This document shows positions 6,591 through 8,590 of a stretch of DNA of 8,590 nt, in pieces; position 1 is the first letter of the stretch, and each line of letters starts with the position of its first letter. Both the position numbers and the translations under genes were made by a program. The notes under the pieces were generated by a model. That model searched no databases, was not told the DNA's origin, and was given only the letters and a program-made list of their open reading frames with translations. The stretch spans positions 1 to 8,590 of the forward strand of contig JAFMIX010000080.1 in the NCBI GenBank assembly GCA_017853785.1. The letters run 5' to 3'. This stretch comes from Verrucomicrobiales bacterium (GTDB lineage: Bacteria > Verrucomicrobiota > Verrucomicrobiia > Limisphaerales > JAFMIX01).

Positions 6591-7235
6591 ATGAGCGGCC
6601 GATTCATCACATTTGAAGGCACTGAGGGCAGTGGCAAGACGACCCAGATCGGCCGCCTGGCCGCACGGCTGGGCGAAGCTGGCTGGTGCACGCGGGTCCT
6701 GCGCGAACCGGGCACGACTCCCATCGGCGAAGAAATCCGGCACACGCTCAAGCACAGCCCCTCCAACCACGCGATGACTCCTGAGACCGAGTTGCTGCTG
6801 ATGAATGCCAGCCGCGCCCAACTCGTGCGGGAAATCATCCGGCCAGCACTTGCTGCCGGAGAAATCATCTTGAGCGATCGCTTCTACGATTCCACCACGG
6901 CATATCAAGGATACGGCCGCGGTCTGGATCTTGGACTAGTGCAGAAAGTGATCGATTTTGCCGTCGGCGATACGCGCCCGCACCTGACGATTTACCTGAA
7001 AGTTTCGCCGGAAGTGAGCGCGGCCCGGCTCGCTTCAAGACAGGCGAAGCTGCCGTTCATCCGCGACCGCATCGAGGTGGCCGACCAGCAATTTTTCGCG
7101 CGCGCGGCTCGGGGATTTGAGGCGGTCGCCGCCGCTGAGCCACAACGCGTCCGCGTGCTGGAAGCCTCGGGCACGGCGGATGAAGTCGGGGCGCAGGTCT
7201 GGGAACTTGTGCAATCGGTGTTGCCCCCTAGGTGA
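6591..7235 (+). CDS. tmk: Thymidylate kinase (dTMP kinase)
   Basis: Phosphorylates dTMP to dTDP with ATP in the cytoplasm, an essential step of dTTP synthesis. The 214 residues match the usual length of about 205-215. The P-loop GTEGSGKT is at 10-17. REPGTTPIGEEIR (38-50) is the conserved dTMP-side loop. The DRFYDST motif is at 96-102 and is followed by AYQGYGRGLD. The LID region is around 148-169 (ASRQAKLPFIRDRIEVADQQFF), with Arg residues in the LID as in the E. coli type. The start at ATG 6591 is 9 nt after the DUF1573-cytochrome stop; the preceding CCGGGA is a poor Shine-Dalgarno, so translation may depend on coupling to the upstream gene. The 3' end is only 19 nt from the convergent glycosyltransferase stop, and I see no terminator hairpin with a T-tract there. 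Confidence 0.96.
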   Translation: MSGRFITFEGTEGSGKTTQIGRLAARLGEAGWCTRVLREPGTTPIGEEIRHTLKHSPSNHAMTPETELLLMNASRAQLVREIIRPALAAGEIILSDRFYDSTTAYQGYGRGLDLGLVQKVIDFAVGDTRPHLTIYLKVSPEVSAARLASRQAKLPFIRDRIEVADQQFFARAARGFEAVAAAEPQRVRVLEASGTADEVGAQVWELVQSVLPPR

Positions 7236-7254
7236 TTCGTTCTTGCGTCAAGGC

Positions 7255-8406
7255 TCAACGGGCCAGCCGCAGGTAGAGCGCGTGCAGTTCGTCCACCATC
7301 CGTTCGACCGCAAAATTCTCGCGGACAAATTCCTGACCGTGGTGGCCGAGTCGCTGGCGTAACGCAGGGTTCTCCGCCAGCAGCAGAATCCGGTTGATGA
7401 GTTGCTCGTGGTCGCCGGGCGGAATCAGGAAGCCGGTTTCGTCCTCGCGGCAAATCTCTTTCGCGCCATCGCAGTCGTAGGCGATGACGGGCTTGCCGGC
7501 GGCGAGGGCTTGCGGGAGCGCGCGGGCCAGGCCTTCGCGGCGCGAGAGGTGGACGAGCACATCCATGATGCCGGTGAGCGCGGGGATTTCCGCCGGCGGC
7601 ACAAGGCCGGTGAAGACGAAATGGTTTTCCAGCCGCAGCGCGCGGGCCAGATTTTCAAATCGGCTCCGCCACTTGCCGTCGCCGACGAGGAGGAACTTGA
7701 GTCGCGGCTGCCGCCGCACCAACTCGGGAGCGGCGGCGAAGAGGTCGGCGTGACCCTTCAGCTCGAACAGCCGCGCGATCTTGCCGACGACGATATCCTC
7801 GGGCGCTAGGCCCAAACGCGCGCGGAGTGCGGGGTCGTTGGTGGCGGCGAGGAAGGGCGCAAGGGGGAAGCCGCTGAAGATGCGGGTGTATTGTGCGGGG
7901 CGACCGATGCCGGCGGCGAGGTATTGATCGCGCATGGCGTTCGCGACGGTCACGAAGTGGGTGGTGACGCGCGCGGCTCGGCGTTCGGCGGCGGTGAAGA
8001 CGGCGTTGGCGAGCGCGCCTTGGAAATCACCGAAGGACGGACCGTGGATGGTATGGACGATGGCGGGCACGCCAGCCCGGGCGGCGGCGAGTCGCCCGAG
8101 GACACCGGCTTTGCCGCTGTGGGTGTGGACGACATCCGGTTTGCGCGCGCGGAAGATCTTTTCGAGTTTGCGCAGCGCGATGAAATCCTTCAGCGGGTGC
8201 ACGGCGCGGATAAGTTCGGGCACGAGGGTGAGCAGGCCGGGAATCTGGCGGACGCTCGCTTCTAACGATCCTTCCGGCCCATAAGTCGGACCGGAAATCA
8301 AATCCACTTCGAGACCGGCCTGCTGGCGGAGTCCGAGGACGGAGGCGATGGTGTTTTCCTGCGCGCCGCCGACGATGAGCCGGGTGATGACGTGGGTCAC
8401 GCGCAT
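7255..8406 (-). CDS. GT4 family glycosyltransferase
   Basis: A 383-residue retaining glycosyltransferase of the GT-B fold, probably acting at the cytoplasmic face of the inner membrane on a lipid-linked or cell-surface glycan. The sugar donor and acceptor cannot be told. The N-terminal acceptor domain starts MRVTHVITRLIVGGAQENT (1-19), with the Gly-rich loop typical of GT4, and has DVVHTHSGKAGVLGRLAA (91-108) and HTIHGPSF (118-125). The donor domain includes VGKIARLFELKGH (207-219), LLVGDGKWR (239-247) and the signature block HLSRREGLARALPQALAAGKPVIAYD (286-311), then ETGFLIPPGD (323-332). The usual EX7E motif is Glu291-X7-Gln299: the second acidic residue is Gln. I recall this variant in homologues, so it does not by itself mean loss of function. 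Length is standard. It starts 9 nt after the upstream TPR gene stop, suggesting a minus-strand operon. Confidence 0.92.
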   Translation of the reverse strand: MRVTHVITRLIVGGAQENTIASVLGLRQQAGLEVDLISGPTYGPEGSLEASVRQIPGLLTLVPELIRAVHPLKDFIALRKLEKIFRARKPDVVHTHSGKAGVLGRLAAARAGVPAIVHTIHGPSFGDFQGALANAVFTAAERRAARVTTHFVTVANAMRDQYLAAGIGRPAQYTRIFSGFPLAPFLAATNDPALRARLGLAPEDIVVGKIARLFELKGHADLFAAAPELVRRQPRLKFLLVGDGKWRSRFENLARALRLENHFVFTGLVPPAEIPALTGIMDVLVHLSRREGLARALPQALAAGKPVIAYDCDGAKEICREDETGFLIPPGDHEQLINRILLLAENPALRQRLGHHGQEFVRENFAVERMVDELHALYLRLAR

Positions 8407-8415
8407 GGCTGAAGG

Positions 8416-8590
8416 CTATTTGCCTTTGAGTTCCTTGAGCCGGGAGCGAATGAGATGGGCTTCGTCGGTTTCGGGCGGGGCTTTGGCGAGGTACAGTTCG
8501 TAGTTGGCGATGGCGTTGAGTGTGTCTTTTTGCCGCCAGGCAATTTCACCGAGGCCGTAGTAAATTTGGTAAGCGTCAGGCACGAGCGTC
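8416..8590 (-). CDS. Tetratricopeptide-repeat protein, C-terminal fragment
   Basis: Only the last 57 residues are in the window; the gene continues beyond the right edge. The visible part reads AYQIYYGLGEIAWRQKDTLN (6-25) followed by IANYELYLAKAPPETDEAHL (27-46) and a charged tail RSRLKELKGK. The Tyr/Gly/Ala pattern (YYGLGEIAWRQKDTLNAIANY) is that of one TPR unit, a helix-turn-helix protein-interaction repeat. The stop is TAG at 8418-8416, 9 nt before the ATG of the glycosyltransferase. Such TPR proteins often sit beside polysaccharide genes, but the role here cannot be inferred from a fragment. It was found by translating the minus strand by hand. Confidence 0.7.
   Translation of the reverse strand, partial: TLVPDAYQIYYGLGEIAWRQKDTLNAIANYELYLAKAPPETDEAHLIRSRLKELKGK

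Noticed and set aside
7226..7245. GATTCGTTC shared between the left edge (9-17) and the tmk 3' end
   Set aside because: A 9-base match with no extended similarity or flanking structure is expected by chance in 8.6 kb.
7402..8284. Plus-strand open frames opposite the glycosyltransferase
   Set aside because: Antisense shadows of a full-length GT4 gene; Gly/Asp-rich composition comes from reversed Ala/Arg/Pro codons.
1..8590. A defence system, biosynthetic cluster, mobile element or CRISPR array
   Set aside because: No nuclease, transposase, integrase, toxin-antitoxin pair, repeat-spacer pattern or biosynthetic core gene is visible; most genes are housekeeping or envelope redox genes.

Overview
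The window looks like chromosomal DNA from a GC-rich Gram-negative bacterium, most likely Verrucomicrobiota (a Pedosphaera/Limisphaerales-like lineage). This placement is inference. It rests on the secreted 'SSSDLRSW...FYR' module on the di-heme peroxidase, the DUF1573-cytochrome c fusion, the general weakness of Shine-Dalgarno sequences, and high-GC codon use. I see no rRNA, tRNA, CRISPR array, insertion sequence or phage gene.

Layout. Bases 1-263 hold a doubtful plus-strand gene tail, possibly the end of a glycosyltransferase. Bases 288-1688 (+) encode an exported di-heme cytochrome c peroxidase/MauG-type protein with an extra N-terminal module. Bases 1714-2153 (-) hold a small cysteine-cluster protein (YkgJ/UPF0153-like) broken by a single-base frameshift. 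It is convergent with the peroxidase, and a compact inverted repeat covers the junction. Bases 2328-2975 (+) encode a four-helix DUF2270 membrane protein behind a good sigma-70-like promoter.

From about 3198 to 7235 four plus-strand genes follow one another: transaldolase (tal), cysteinyl-tRNA synthetase (cysS), a secreted DUF1573-cytochrome c protein, and thymidylate kinase (tmk). Gaps are 69, 51 and 9 nt, so they may be co-transcribed, but they do not form one pathway: pentose phosphate, translation, envelope redox and dTTP synthesis. Facing them on the minus strand are a GT4 glycosyltransferase (7255-8406) and, 9 nt upstream of it, the C-terminal end of a TPR protein that runs off the window edge.

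Most of the window is ordinary housekeeping sequence. I found no convincing new multi-gene system. The items most worth a second look are the frameshifted cysteine-cluster gene, the DUF1573 protein with two CXXCH motifs 16 residues apart, the modular peroxidase, and the GT4 enzyme with Gln in place of the second Glu of the EX7E motif.
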